DNA of 64,000 nucleotides. Source: Aurifilum marmelostoma (Eukaryota; Ascomycota; Sordariomycetes; Diaporthales; Cryphonectriaceae). Positions 1-12,357 of this stretch are shown here, piece after piece. The stretch covers positions 248,001-312,000 of the forward strand of contig JAMXSV010000016.1 of assembly GCA_027559495.1 (NCBI GenBank), written 5' to 3'. The notes under the pieces are model-generated. The model did not search any database, was not told the origin of the DNA, and was given only the letters and a program-made list of their open reading frames with translations. A program made the position numbers and the translations under genes. Numbering within the stretch: the stretch's first letter is position 1; every line of letters starts with the position of its first letter.

Positions 1-400
1 GATTAAAGCACCTTTACAGTTGGTAATCAGAGAGAGAATAGACACGCGCACACACACACACACACACACTAGAAAGTTCATCACATGTCGGTGTCATTAT
101 CCTAACTATCCTAGTGTAGAGTGTGTGAGACTTTGCATCCGCGACATTAGAAACTAGAAATTGGAAACATACGAACGTGCGTGCATACTTCATCATCGTA
201 TATCCCATCGTTAAGAGGAATAAGGAGAACCCAAGATACTGCTTTTCCAAAACCAAAAAAAAAAACAAAATCAAGAAAAATCATAAAATCGCTTTGACTT
301 GAAAAACGTCAACCAAAAAAAAAAAAAAAAAAAAAAAAAAAGGAGGGGGCGGGGAGTGAGGTTATCCTCAAAGTGACAACAGACTTGAGGCGCTCAGCCT
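1..400. other. left-edge intergenic stretch, no gene
   Basis: No coding region is supported here. It holds a (CA)n run at 49-69 and a run of 27 A at 315-341, just downstream of the stop codon of the minus-strand LEA-like gene. On the minus strand that run is a T-tract beyond the 3' end of the gene. Confidence 0.6.
49..69 (+). repeat. (CA)n microsatellite
   Basis: About ten CA units at the left edge of the window. Confidence 0.85.
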
Positions 401-3400
401 CTATTTCTTCTTCTTGCCACCGCCCAGGATGGAGCCGAGGCCGAGGCTGTCGAGGACCTTGTTCAGGCCCAGCGAGCCCAGCAGGCCGTCGAGGATGCCG
501 CCCAGGCCGAGGCCGTGCAGCAGGCGGCCGACGATGCCCAGGACGCCGCTGAGGAGCAGGCCGACGGCGGCGATGATCTGGAACAGGGGCTCGCCCAGGA
601 GGCCCCAGAGGGGGTTGAGCTCCTTCTTGGCGTGGGGCATGCCGTCGAGCTTGCGCTTGGCGCCCTCGATGGTCTCGGTGACGTGCTCGGTGAGCTGTTG
701 GAAAAGTGTTTGTTGTCAGTATATATAGATTTCTTGTTCCTTTTGGGGGGTGGGGGAGGGGGGGGGGGGCGGAGATTATATCTCGATACATACCTCCTTG
801 ATGATCTCGGCGAGGTGAAACTCCTCGGGAGAGGCCTCGCGGGTGCCCGACTTGTGCTTGGCGTTGGCCTGGATGTGGCCGTCCGGGTCGAGCCCGCGGA
901 TGACGCCGTGGGCCTCGCGCAGGATGTTGCCGCCCTCCTCGATCAGCGGCCGCACCTCCTTGACGAGGGCCTCCTCGTCGCGGTCGTCCTCGGCCTTGCT
1001 CTCCTCGACCTGGATCCGGTTGGTGATCATCTTGCAGATGGGCTTGATCTTGTCCAGGCACTGCTCGAGCGCCACGGACATCTGGATGGCCAGCTTCTTG
1101 TCCTGCTCCCGCTGCAGGCGCGCCTCCTTCTCCTCCTCCGTCTCGGCCTCGGGCTCCTCCTCGCGGATCTCGGACAGCAGGTTGACGTGCCCGACCGTCA
1201 TGCCCTTGGAGTTGATGACGTCGCCGTCGTCGTCGATCTCCTTGCCGGCGCAGATGTGCGGGTCGCCGCTGGTCAGCTTGGCGATCACGTTGCCGTGCTT
1301 GTCGACCACGTTGCCGTCGTTGTTGACGTGCAGGCCCGCCAGCGGGCCCTTCTCCTTCTCCACCTCGGGCTCCGGCTCCGGCTCCCACCGCTCCGCGTGG
1401 CCCAGCACGTTGCCGTTGCGGTCCAGCACGTCGCCGTCCTCGTCGACGGAGCGGCCCGCCAGGATCTTGGGGTCGCCCGTCACCAGGCGCCCCACGATGT
1501 CGCCGCTGGGCGTCACCACGGTGCCGTCCTTGGCCACCGTCAGGCCCTCGAGCTCGGCAAACGGGCCCTCCTTGGACCCCTCGCGCTCGCCCTCGCTGAC
1601 GAGCTCGGCGTGGCCCAGCACGTCGCCCGACTCGCTGACGATCTCGCCGTTCTTGTTGCACATGCGGCCGACCATCTTCTTGGGGTCACCATCAACAACG
1701 CGGCCGTAGATGACGCCCGAAGAGTCGACCACGTTGCCGGCCTTGTTGACGCGCTTGCCCGCCAGGATGGACATGTCGATCTCGGCCTCGGGCTCGGGCG
1801 CCTCGGGCTCCTCCTCCTCCCAGCGCTCGGCCTTGCCGATGACGTTGCCGTACTTGTCCAGCACCTCGCCGTCCGGGTCGACCGTCTTGCCCTGCAGCTG
1901 CTTCAGGTCGCCCTCGACGACCTTGCCGACCGTCTGGTCCTGCCACCGGACCCAGCCCTTGCCGTCGATGACGTTGCCCTCGAACGACTCGAACGGCTTG
2001 GCCCCGAGCATCTCCTGCAGCTCGTTGTCCGGGATGGGCTCGGCGCGCCCGATCTCCTTGCCGCTGTCGTTCCAGATGATGCCGTTCTCGTCCACCTTGC
2101 GCCCGATCAGGTGCTGCATGATGCCCGACGTGATGCGCCCGATGGCCTGGCCCTTCTCGTTGACCACGTTGCCCAGCTTGTTGACCTTGCAGTCCTTGAG
2201 CAGCGAGTAGTCGATCTCGGCCGGCTCCGCGGTCGTGTTGGTCTCGTAGCCCGTGGCAGACGTCAGCACCGTCTTCTGGTCCTCGTCGGGCACGCCCAGC
2301 TGCTGCTGCTGCTGCTGCCCCTCCTCGCCCTCCTGGCCCTCGGCGGTCACGCCCTCGGGGAGCTCCTCGCCCTCGGGGATCTGGCTGGTGGGCACCTGGG
2401 ACTGCTCGCCCTCGAGGCCGGCCTCGGTCTGGCCCTCACCGGCAAGCTCGGTGGTCTCGCCCGCGGCGGTCTCCTCGCCCTCCTCCTCCCCGGCGCGCGG
2501 GGTCTCGGCGCCCTCGTGCTCGAGGTCTCCTGGTCGCAGACGAGAGTTGTCAGCTGCATGGGTGATGGAATCGTCGGGCCGCAGCTCCTCGCTCTCGGGC
2601 AAGCCCTCACCTTCGGTGTAATCACCCTCCTCTCCGGCCTCGGTGAAGCCCGTGTCGCCGGGCTGCCTGGCCGTGGTGGTGTGGCCCCACGTGGCCGTCT
2701 CGCTCTGGCGCCCGTCGGGGGTCTCCTCGGGGGTGTCCTCCTCGTCGCCCTCCTCGGTGGTGCTGGTCTGCGCCGTCTCCTCGCCCCCGGGGAGGGTCAG
2801 GTTCTCGCCGCCCGACTGGCTCTTCTGCTGCTGCTCCTGGAGCTCGCGCACCGAGTCGGGCACGCCCGAGGCGGCGCCGGTGGTGCCGCTGGCGGCCTTG
2901 CTGCCCAGGCCGCCCAGGGAGGAGGCGGCGTTCTTGGCGCCGGAGAAGAAGCTGCCGAAGCGGGAGCCGCCGGCCTGGGACTGGGCCTTGTCGGCCTGCT
3001 CGCCGGCCTGGTCAGCAGCGCCCTCGACGGGCTCCGAGAGGTCCTTGCCCTCGTCCTCGGGCTGCTCGTCGCCGCCCTCGTCGCCCTTCTTGGCGGACTG
3101 GGCCTTCTCGGTCACGGACTCGGCGCCCTCGTTGGCCTCGGACGCCACGGAGGGGTCCTTGCCGGTGCGGCTGAAGCTCTTGTTGGAGCCCGGGCCCTGG
3201 ACCGAGACGGGCTGCTCGTCCTCGTACTTGACCGACTTGTTGCCGCTGACGGACTCGGGGTTGCGCATGGCAGACGCCCTGGACTGCGAGGTCTGGGACG
3301 CGCCGTCGTCCTTCATGCGGATGGGCGTGGGGGAGCCCTGGGCCTCGGAGCCCAGCTGCTCGGCGTCCTGGGCGCCCTTCTCGAGCTGGGCCTGGGCTCC

Positions 3401-3490
3401 AGAGGCGGCCTCGGAGGTGCCCTTGACGGAGTCGCCGCCGGGCTTGTTCTTGCCCCAGGGCCAGCCTCCGGGTGGGTTCGAGTCCGCCAT
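401..3490 (-). CDS. LEA-like DUF3659 repeat protein with C-terminal DUF6987-type domain
   Basis: Two exons, 3490..794 and 694..401. The 99-nt intron (GTATGT donor, CAG acceptor, phase 0) removes an in-frame stop and gives 996 aa. Residues 1 to about 425 are low complexity, rich in Gln, Glu, Gly and Ser. Residues from about 428 to 770 carry about five tandem DUF3659 units, recognisable by repeats such as GNVVNEKGQAIGR, DGDVLDRNGNVLGHAE and GNVVDKHGNVIAKL. The rest is a charged helical region followed by MPHAKKELNPLWGLL and a Gly/Leu-rich hydrophobic tail ending in KKKK, which I know as the DUF6987-type end of fungal LEA-domain proteins. The role is unknown; a desiccation or stress-protective function is only suggested by the LEA naming. 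The start at 3490 is the first ATG of the open frame. A DUF3659 paralogue lies next to it on the same strand. Confidence 0.85.
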
Positions 3491-5873
3491 GGTTTAGTTG
3501 TTTATTGTTGTACTAAAAAGAGACTGTTCAAGACCGGGGGGAAAAAAAAACAAAAAAACGTTACTGGTGAGCAGTAACGTGATGGTGAGGCTATGGTAAG
3601 TGTGGGATGGATAAGTGTATCAAGTACGTGTGGAAGATAGATGAGAGAGAAGACTTGGTGATGGGTATGGGAGATGGTATAGTGTGTGAGATTTCTCGTG
3701 ATATCTCTTGAATGGTCTTTTATGTGTTGTGTGGTATTGAAATTATGAAAGTGAAAAGAGAGAATCCTCATGTCAAGGGCTGCATGCCAAAGCGCGATGG
3801 CAGCTTATATCTGCATCCCAACCCGTCAACCCCTCGCCCTGGCTCAAGGGGGAAGAAAACGATGATGGATGATGGACCCCTAGAGAGGTCCCCACTACAG
3901 CTCCAGGTCCAGCAGCCCACGACAACGATCCTCCTCAACAACCCCCCCCCCCCCCGGGAGAGCGGACGTCATCAGCGGTAACGCCAGGAGGAGAAGCAAT
4001 ACTCGTCTTTACGTCACAGCCACAGGTTTCTGGGCATCTCGATCGTCCAGAACACACAGAAACAAGCAAGACAAGCCAGGGACATGGCCCCGGGGCGGAT
4101 GGATCATCACGCCAACAGCTCACTTGTGGCACATGCCGTGCTTCACAGCCAAGGTGACAGCCACATCATAGCTTGTAGTGTGGAGGAGGAGGAGGAGGAG
4201 GAGGAGCGGGGGGGGGGGGGAGGGGGTGGCGGCAGACAGATGAAGAACATGGCTGGCGTGCAGCAGTGCGTGTGTGTGTGTGTGTGTGTGTGTAAGTGTG
4301 TGTATGTAGTGCATGCTTGGCTGGGGGGTCCCAGACCAGATCCTCTTCTTCTTCTCCAGGATGACTTCATCGACGACTGATAATAAAGGACGGCAGCGCA
4401 AGAAAATCGCCAGGATAGGGTCTAGTGTGGGTCAATGCCTGCATACATCACGTCTTTGAAAGCCAAAAGAAGGAAGGACATGAAGGAGGGGAGGGAGGGG
4501 GGGTGTGTTCCCCCAGAGGCAGGACTGCACAACGTTCAGCCGCCTCGTCTTTTTTGGTGGAGATGGGAACAAGGAGGTGGTGGGGGAGGAGGAGGCTTGT
4601 CTAATGTCATCCTGCATAGAAAATAATACTACAAAGTACATCTGATCAAGTACGGTAGCCTGTACTAAAGGGTACCATGTATAGTGTGTCTCAGTTTTTC
4701 AAGGCTGGAGCAAGCACAGAAGGAGAGCGAGTGTGCTCAGTCAGTACTAGACGGACTATATACTATAGTAATCCAATATCGATGGGGCCCTTGGGCCTAG
4801 CTGCCGGTGTAAGACGATTGGCCAGCCCCACCTATCAGAGACCACCAGCACCCACCCCCCCCCCCCCCCCCCCCCCCCTTGTCGAGGTGGGATCGGCCAC
4901 AAGCACAAGGAGGGTCAGGAAACAGGTTATTTTTCCCAGGTGTGGCTTGCTTGGTCTGGCCTTCGGGTGTGGCGAAGAGCTTACACAACGATGAGCGCAG
5001 ACCGAGCCCAGGCGGACCACTGAGACAGGCCGCGAACCCACCTTTCCGTCTCTTCTCTTCGCATTTCAACTGTGGATCTGCGTTTGATGTGCCGATCGGC
5101 GGGTCCCCCCAACGACACTTATGATGCTTTTCGATGCAAAGACTAGGGCCGTGTACGGTATATTGTCCCGTCCTGCATGGTACTACGACGTACAGCCTTA
5201 TACAGTGTTTGTCGTAACGGCAGCTTAAGCTCCTCTGCTTCTCTTCCTCCTCGTCCTCCCTCCTCCTCCTCCTCCTCCTGTCCATTCTACGTCATCCGGC
5301 CGTCAGCCCCCCCCTCCTTTCTTCGGCCGAGTCCTTCGGGGGATGCTGCGGGTTGGTTGATCCATCGTTCTGAGGGTTGGCCTGGTAGAAACCTGTTTGA
5401 GGTCTCGTTCTGCTGTTTCTGCCTTTTCCCTTTTTCTCTCCCTGCAGTGTTGCTTCTTCCACTCTGGCTCGTATGTTGTTTCCTGAACAGGTGAATCACC
5501 ATTGTGTTTCGCGGCTAAAATTACCACCCTGGGCTCACCTACACCCCTTTCCGACCTCGTCATTATGTGTTAATACTATTGCATCTTTCATGTTCTCATG
5601 GTCTTATCCTCATACACCCACCCACCCACGAACACACACACACACACAGACCCAAGATGCTTGATGTTACCACACTGGACTCGATCCAAAATCCCCGACC
5701 CTGCCACACCTACCAATGCCGCCGTCCATCGACTTTTCTCTGAAACGCCTTCCTGTTCCTAGCCAGATTCAGTCCTCACCGCCTGGTGTCTCTTGCTGTA
5801 CCTTGCAGAAACATGCACCATCCCACCTGACAAGATATGACATCCATGACTGACGGACGGACGGACGGACTAA
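3491..5873. other. intergenic, simple-sequence rich
   Basis: No gene is supported between the two DUF3659 genes. The stretch holds a (GAG)n run near 4180-4206, a G-run near 4207-4219, (GT)n at 4269-4293, a C-run of more than 20 at about 4855-4878, (GAG/CTC)n near 5262-5279, (CA)n at 5633-5648 and a GACG tetranucleotide repeat at about 5851-5870. Short open frames here are low-complexity translations of these repeats. Confidence 0.6.
4855..4878 (+). repeat. C homopolymer, more than 20 nt
   Basis: One of the longest C-runs in the window, in the spacer between the two DUF3659 genes. Confidence 0.85.
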
Positions 5874-7034
5874 TTATTCAAACACTATCTTGGGCCGGCG
5901 CGGCTGGCCTGCGCTATTGAACACGGTAGGTATCCGGATCGTGAGCTGGATACCTTCAGTTGTTGACTTGACGTCCAGGAAGATATCCGACGGGCTGAGG
6001 GCTGGGTCCTCCTTCCTATGGCTCTGCGCGTTCTCGCGTGGTGGCCTCGCCTCCTTGGATGAAGACGGCTCGGCCTCGGGCGCTTCAACCTCTTCTTCTC
6101 CTTCTTTGGCCTGTCGAGATGCTTCTCCTCCGGCCGGACCCCTGGGGCGGGTCGACTTGCCCCTTGACCTTGTTCTCCCGTCCGCTGTCTCGCTGTCAGA
6201 GGCGTACTCGGCAGCTTTCTTTCCAAATCCTGAGATATTGTCATGAAAGGACCCCACGTTGTTCCCTTCAGCGTCGAGGATGTTTCCGAAGGGATCCACT
6301 CGCAGCCCGCCAGGGCCCTTGCCGGCAGCCGCCATGGCCTTCATGACCTCTGTCAGGCTCCAGGTAGGTACTTCTGTCTTGGTCTGCTTCTCCCCGCCCT
6401 CGCCGGCTCCGAGTGCAGCTACATACCCCAGGAGCTCGCCATCTTCCCCGAGCACGTCGCCCCTGGCATTGGAGATCTCGCGCCCGACCATAGATGGCAG
6501 GTCACCTTCCACACGCCCGAGGACGTCTCCGTTCTCGTCCACAATGTCACCAAACTCGTCAATCTTCTTTCCCACGAGGTACTCCTTCGAGGCCTCGTGC
6601 ACGGGCGTCTTTCGCTGTTGTGGCACTGGCTCGTCCTCAGGTGGAGGTGTAGGATGTGCTTCAGCAGAAGACCGTATGGGCTGTACAGAGGGGATGCTGG
6701 GTATCTTGGGTATAGGTGAGACGTAGGCCGGGCTGTCCTTGGGCGTCTTTTTTCTCAAGTTGCCCCTTGGTGGTCGTGTTGTTGGCTGCTGCTGCTGCTG
6801 CTGCTCTGCGTAGTCATCTGGGAGCTCTTCGACCTCAATGTCGTCGTCCTTGTCATGATGCTCCTGTCTGTGCTGCACCTGACCTGTTGACCGGTCACCA
6901 GCACCACTGCCGTCGTCACTATCCATCTCGGACAGTGCAGTCTTGTAGCCCAGCTCTCCGTCCGAAGTCGGCTCGACAGGAAGCATGACAGAGCCCCGCA
7001 GGGTTCCCTGATGAGATGCCTTGATATCGGGCAT
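5874..7034 (-). CDS. second DUF3659 (LEA-like) protein
   Basis: An open frame of 386 aa from the first in-frame ATG at 7034 (MPDIKASHQG) to the stop at 5874. The frame stays open upstream to about 7112 but only from a TTG codon, so an upstream spliced exon remains possible. An acidic N-terminal half with a poly-Gln tract is followed by two DUF3659-type units (YLVGKKIDEFGDIVDENGDV; GREISNARGDVLGEDGELLG) and a third, looser one (DPFGNILDAEGNNVG). The C terminus, about 35 residues, reads IFLDVKSTTEGIQLTIRIPT and then a short tail, a conserved-looking end. It lacks the DUF6987-type end of its neighbour. Function unknown; a structural or stress role is inferred from the family only. Confidence 0.78.
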   Translation of the reverse strand: MPDIKASHQGTLRGSVMLPVEPTSDGELGYKTALSEMDSDDGSGAGDRSTGQVQHRQEHHDKDDDIEVEELPDDYAEQQQQQQPTTRPPRGNLRKKTPKDSPAYVSPIPKIPSIPSVQPIRSSAEAHPTPPPEDEPVPQQRKTPVHEASKEYLVGKKIDEFGDIVDENGDVLGRVEGDLPSMVGREISNARGDVLGEDGELLGYVAALGAGEGGEKQTKTEVPTWSLTEVMKAMAAAGKGPGGLRVDPFGNILDAEGNNVGSFHDNISGFGKKAAEYASDSETADGRTRSRGKSTRPRGPAGGEASRQAKEGEEEVEAPEAEPSSSKEARPPRENAQSHRKEDPALSPSDIFLDVKSTTEGIQLTIRIPTVFNSAGQPRRPKIVFE

Positions 7035-10000
7035 GGACTTGTGTGTTGCCAAGGTGCGTCGTATCCAGCGGAGACTTTTTGACCTTTTTTCCTTCCTTGG
7101 TACGCTCAGCAATTTCGACGAGGTAAGACAGAAGCTGGGATAGCCGCTGTATGTAGATGGATCCTCCCAGTGAAGCGTCTAAAGAAGCCCTTGCTGCAGA
7201 TTTGAGTTTTTGCCGCGCCGCGTGGTAAAAAAGGGCCCGGGCGGTGGGGTTGTAGCGAGGAGGAGGTACGCGTCTCCCAAGGCCTTCAGGCGCGAAAATT
7301 GGTAGATTGTGAGTGAGTGAGCGCGTGCGTGCCACACTACGTCACTATTGACAAGGCAGCGCTGCACAGCACACTGTATCGAGAGCGTTCTAGGCCCTCG
7401 TCTGCCAAGTGGTATGCACGATTGGTGGATGAGACGACAGGATGGTGGTGGTGGGGGTGGCTGACTGGTGGGTAAATTGCGATACAGGGAGATTGGATGC
7501 GCAAATGTTGACGCGGAAGCTCGGCACCGAAGGAGGCAAAAGTGTGTAGACAAGGAAGGAAAATAAAAAGACCAAAAAAAAAAAAAAAAAAAAAACCAAA
7601 AAAAAACCCAGAGACTTTGATCTCACTGAAACACCGGTGGGAAGATGAGAAGGGACGGAGAAGGGGAGGGGGGGGGGGTTTGTTGGGCTGTCAAGCCACC
7701 TGTGCTGTACACCAGAGAGGAAGGATCCACCGTCTGGGTTGCGAGATGACATCAGCTTTTTGACATGTTGAGTGTTGGGAGGGGAAAGAACGGTGCCTGC
7801 AACAAGCCACATGAGGCAGGCATGGCACGCACACACGCGCTGCGGTAGACCTTGCTCAGACCCACAGCAGCTCCCTCGGCGGTCCTGGTCCACTTGAGCT
7901 AGGTTCGTCCGGGCACTGCGGCGGATATATTGGCAGCTCTAATCAAGCACCCGGTCGACTATTCATTAGTGAGCCACTCGAGGCTGGCAGCATGCTTGCC
8001 TGCGCTGGGTCTGTCTGGCCAGCGTGGCTGGTGAGGGCGGGTTTGAAGGGTGACATTAGAGCATCGCCAGCTCACTAGCCATTATGCGGGCAAGTGAAGC
8101 AAAGTAATAAGAAGACACGGGGTCGGATGGAATGGTGGAATGGTATCATCGGCATCAGAGGATATTCGTCTCAGCCAGCGACTGCAAAGAATCTGGTCTG
8201 CAAGCCACAAAAGAGCATGGACCCGAACATCGACATTCAAGATCCACTGCTGGAGCCTGCAGCTGGCCCGTGCCATCGTCAGCAGTGGACCATGCGCGGC
8301 TTGCAGTCGATCTTCCGTCGGGATCTACTATCCAAATCCAAATAGGTGGTGGTCACTTTGATTTTTGAGTTTACATAGTGGACTGCGGAGGCTGTTGGAA
8401 AAATCACTAGTCTTGTTCATGCTGAGACCTCCGACTAGAGCGGCCGAATACCCGCCCGAGACAAAGACAAGACGGACTATGGTACTTGTTGGAGTTTGAT
8501 GATGGCGGTGAGCTCATCATCTGGCTGCAGAAGAACGATTGCGCACTGTGGGGAGAAGAAGAAGAAGAAGAAGAAGAAAAAAGGTAGAGGAGAACAAAGA
8601 GAGAACAAAAAAAAAAAAAAAAAAGAGCCAAAGACAAGAGGGATGCACCATTTTCCTTGCTGTCTGTCAGGTCTGCTAGCCACATCATACAGTAGTTTCA
8701 TCGCACCAGCCACAGCCACAGTGAACGTTGAGGGGGTTTCCGCCTAAACTGTTATCCACTGTATCTGTAGTGTGACAGTGACGTGAACTGTTGCCAGCAA
8801 CCAACCACCTGTCAGGACCTCCAAATCGCCACCATGATGAATGATGATGTTGCCGCTGCCGCTGCTGCTGCTACTACTACTATTTCTCATAAACTTCTGG
8901 AACCAAGATGTTGTTGGTAGGGACTTGTTAGTTCTGAAATCTCTGTGGCTTGCGCGGCACCCGTCAGAGACTCGTCACCAGCGCCCGTTCATTTTCTAAG
9001 TTCAAAGACAATAAGTAGTACCACAGTAGGTACTGTTTTTCCTTTTGGGTAGCGGAGCCACCCGCGTTACTGTAGCGCATGTGCTAAGTATTGCGCACCT
9101 AATACCCACAATACCGTTGTGTGTGATCGTCAAGTCTTGCCGCCGGCCCTAAACTAGACTGCTCCAGCGACTCGGCTTTACTGGGGAGCAATAAAGAGGA
9201 TCCAAGATGCCCTGCCCGGCCTGTCTTCCGCGGCCACAGAGTATTAAAAATACAAAAGAAACAAAGAAACGATGGGAGAAAAAAAGATGAACAAAAAAAA
9301 AAAAAAGGTAGTACTCTCTTTCATGGGCTTGGAGTGCTCATCGGGTCCAAGCAGACGGGGTCTGCCTGGGGTCTGCCTGTATCAACCACCCCGACGCTGC
9401 ATCTATTAGTATATACGCCGCAAAAGGTCCTGCAAGTACGGCCCACGTCAGCCCCCCGTCCGCTGCCTTGATTTTTGGACACGACTACGGCATGTGGCTT
9501 GAACATTCCGAGTGGCTGGTGGCTCCAGGCGCAGGTAACCAACACGCTACCAAAGTCAGACCTTGTCCACCCTGTCCACGGCCAGGACTGTCCCTGTCAC
9601 TTGTCGCAACATCTGCTCCGGCTAATGCTACCTTTTTGTGCGCATCTTCTCCCCCCCCCCCGTGGACAGACCTGCCCTCTTCCCCAAGGACCTCAGTCAG
9701 TCGATCACTGCCTGCCCGCACGGTCTCACAAAAAAAAAAAAAAAAAGAGATATGAGCAATCAGCGTGCACCGATGCCTTGACGTCTCTCTCTGTCCTGAT
9801 CAGAAGCTCGCACAGCCTGTGGATCACATGTCGTACCCCCACCGGGACCGTGCAACTGGACCTTCAGTCACACAGTCGGCGCCACCAGTGGTCAACCTGC
9901 TACCAAGCACTAACGTGCACTGTCCCGCCTGACGCTGTGGACAACGTTCGTGTTCGTGTATCCCTCGCCTGCCTACTGAATGAATGCCCACCAGAGGCTC

Positions 10001-11725
10001 AGAGCCGGCATTGCCAAGGCTCTTCTTTCCTGTCATATCAGGTCACAAGGACAAGAGAGAGAGAGAGTCTTGACTTCACTCTCTCCTTGATAATAATGGG
10101 TCACTCTTACAGTAGATGCAGGCTCGTGTTTGCCTGACTAGCTCCCCCTCGTCAGATCACGATGCCCACAGGCCAGACGAGACACCAGCGCAGCAGCGGC
10201 CCGTACCCATACTAATCTTGTACCTCGCGATGGGGGAAAGGAAAAAAAAAAACAGATGACTTGCAGGTGGCTTTGGATCATGATCATCAAGAAACCCGGG
10301 ACTCTGTTATCTTCAGACATATCCAAGACAAGAAGAAGGAAATATCTCCGGCCGTAAACCACAGCGGGTCGCACGAGACAAGAGAGACGCCCGCCCGTTG
10401 ACGCGAATCGCGCCTCAAACCCCAGAAAGTTCGTGGTCAATGTGCCTTTCTTGCTGATCAGGTGGGTACAGTCCTTTCGTGTTGATGGAATGATCGGATC
10501 TCTCTTGCCAGCTGGCTCTTGGCATCGAGAGACACGGGTGAGAGATGCGTGGCATCGTACTGCAAGTACCGAAATTGGGGGGGGGGGGCAGCAGCAGCAC
10601 ACATGAGTAAGGAATGAAACCCTATCGTGGCGAGCCTGCAGCAGCAGCGGGAAGTGACGGCGGGGAGGCGAAGTTCTGGGCGAGGAGATCTGGGGCATGC
10701 CTGTCCTTAAGTGGCGCACGAGTAAGTATGGGAATATTGTCTGTACCGTGGTACCGTAAATAAGCCAAGGGAAGGATTTGCCGTGGACGAGAAAGAATCT
10801 CGAACGGTCTATTGGATATTATAAGCTTTGCAGATATAAGTCAAGACATTTATTTGGTCAAAAACACGAAATGCACGGGAAGAAAAAAAAAAAAAAAAAG
10901 AAAAAAAAAAAACATAGACAGTCCCCGTCAGTCAGTCAGTCAGTCAGTCAGTCAATGAATCAATTACATTCGAGTTTCCATAAGCAGTCGTAATCATCCC
11001 ATTCCCCCCGCTGGGATAAAGTCGCGGGGGGTGGTTTTACAGCGGAGCTCAAAGCCGCCAATAATCATGTCTGTCTTGCGAGCGCAGCAACCTCCCCCCC
11101 CTTCCCGTTCCACCAAAACACCGCTGAGTATTAAAACCAACAAAAGAGAAAGAAGAAGAAAAAAATCATCAAGACATGCCCTCCATCCTCCCCCACCCCG
11201 TCCACAAGATCGTCCCGCTCCGGCGGTCTTCACGATCTCTCTTCCATTCTCAATTCCTAGTGCGTCCCAAGGATTAGTCTCCGAATATTCCTTTTTTTTC
11301 CTTTTTCTTTCTTGCTTCTTCTTGTCCTTTTTCTTGTTTTTTTCAACAGGAGGTTGGGGCCTAATCGCTCGGGACAACACTGCACCAGCCGACCAGAAGA
11401 GAAAAGGAAAATAAAACACAAGAAAAAACAGAAGCAGTGACTAATTGTACATGAATGTTTTTCTTCTTCTGTTTGCATCTTTTTTTCCCCCTTTTTTTCA
11501 AAAAAGTGGTGGGTCATGGTACGGCGGGACGTCGGGTCGACACCAGTCCTCTTCTTCTTCTTCTTATGTCTCACTGTCGACACCGGGTTTTTTTTAGCCA
11601 CCGTCCTCAGACCCTGCAGCGATTGTGTTTTTTTAAGACACATCCCTAATCCGTCCTTTAGAATCCAAGAACGAATACAGAGTTTGGGTTGTTTTTTTTT
11701 TTTTTTTTGTGGGTAATCAAAACAT
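7035..11725. other. 4.7 kb without a supported gene
   Basis: Open frames are short and of low complexity on both strands. The stretch contains A-runs of roughly 12 or more near 7574-7593, 8610-8624, 9294-9306, 9729-9745 and 10884-10911, a T-run at about 11691-11708, a C/G-run near 10577-10587, a (GAA)n run near 8559-8579 and a (GTCA)n tetranucleotide repeat at about 10927-10953. No tRNA, rRNA or transposase-like sequence was recognised. Confidence 0.5.
10927..10953 (+). repeat. (GTCA)n tetranucleotide repeat
   Basis: Six to seven perfect units, intergenic. Confidence 0.85.
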
Positions 11726-12297
11726 TTAGGACTGGGCGAGTGTTTCTTGTGTGTCTCTTGCGATGCCTCCCCTGTATGTTTTTGCAGTGACAAAGAAAAG
11801 AAATCAAAGAGGAGAAAAAGGGTGTATCCAAGAACCGGGGAGCAGGCGGAAGGAAGAAAAGCAAAGAAAAAAGAAAAAACGTACAGCAGAGCCAGCTCAA
11901 GATCACCGTGGATCTTGGCCTTGAGCGTGATCTCAATGTCCAGGTTCAGGTCCAGCCGCAGCCGGAGGGTATCGCTCTTGCCGCCGCCGCCGCCGCCGCC
12001 CTGCTGGCCGAGGGCCTGCCCGCCGACCTGGCCCAGCGTGTTTGTGACGCCGCCGCCCAGGTTCTGCGCCGTCTGGCCGACGCCGTCCATGCCGCCCAGC
12101 GGGCCGCCCTGCTGCCGCTGCATCATCTGCTGCTGCTGCTGGCCGTTCTGCTGCTGCTGGCGGTTGCGCCGGTTGGACCGCTTGGGAGGGGGCGCCTCGT
12201 ACTGCTCCTCGGAGCCAGAGTCCTCGGAGCCCGAGTCCTCGTACACCTGCTGCTGCTTCTGCTTGCGGGGGGCGCGCTCTTGTGACGACGAAGACAT
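11726..12297 (-). CDS. disordered Gln/Gly-rich protein with C-terminal GDLELALL module (paralogue of the 16.6 kb gene)
   Basis: The secure exon is 12297..11885. It starts MSSSSQERAPRKQKQQQ, continues through an acidic patch (SGSEDSGSEEQ), basic and Gln-rich stretches and a poly-Gly run, and ends in LRLRLDLNLDIEITLKAKIH then GDLELALL. The paralogue at 16560-17399 stops right after GDLELALL; here the frame has no stop there and meets a GTACGT donor. Splicing to the CAG acceptor before 11771 adds 15 residues and stops at 11726, for 152 aa in total. That last exon is an inference. Without splicing the frame runs on through low-complexity sequence to 11257. The alternating hydrophobic/polar C-terminal module suggests a beta-strand interaction element. 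Function unknown. The 5' leader is a (CAA)n repeat on this strand. Confidence 0.68.
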
Positions 12298-12318
12298 GGT
12301 GAGGGCTGGTGTTGTTGG

Positions 12319-12357
<39 letters not shown>

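Noticed and set aside
515..3577. 1020-codon open frame on the plus strand, antisense to the DUF3659 gene
   Set aside because: It mirrors the GC-rich third positions of the real minus-strand gene and its translation is Leu/Val/Ala/Gly-biased without a family pattern.
10138..10719. 193-codon minus-strand open frame
   Set aside because: No domain pattern, irregular composition and no splice-supported neighbours.
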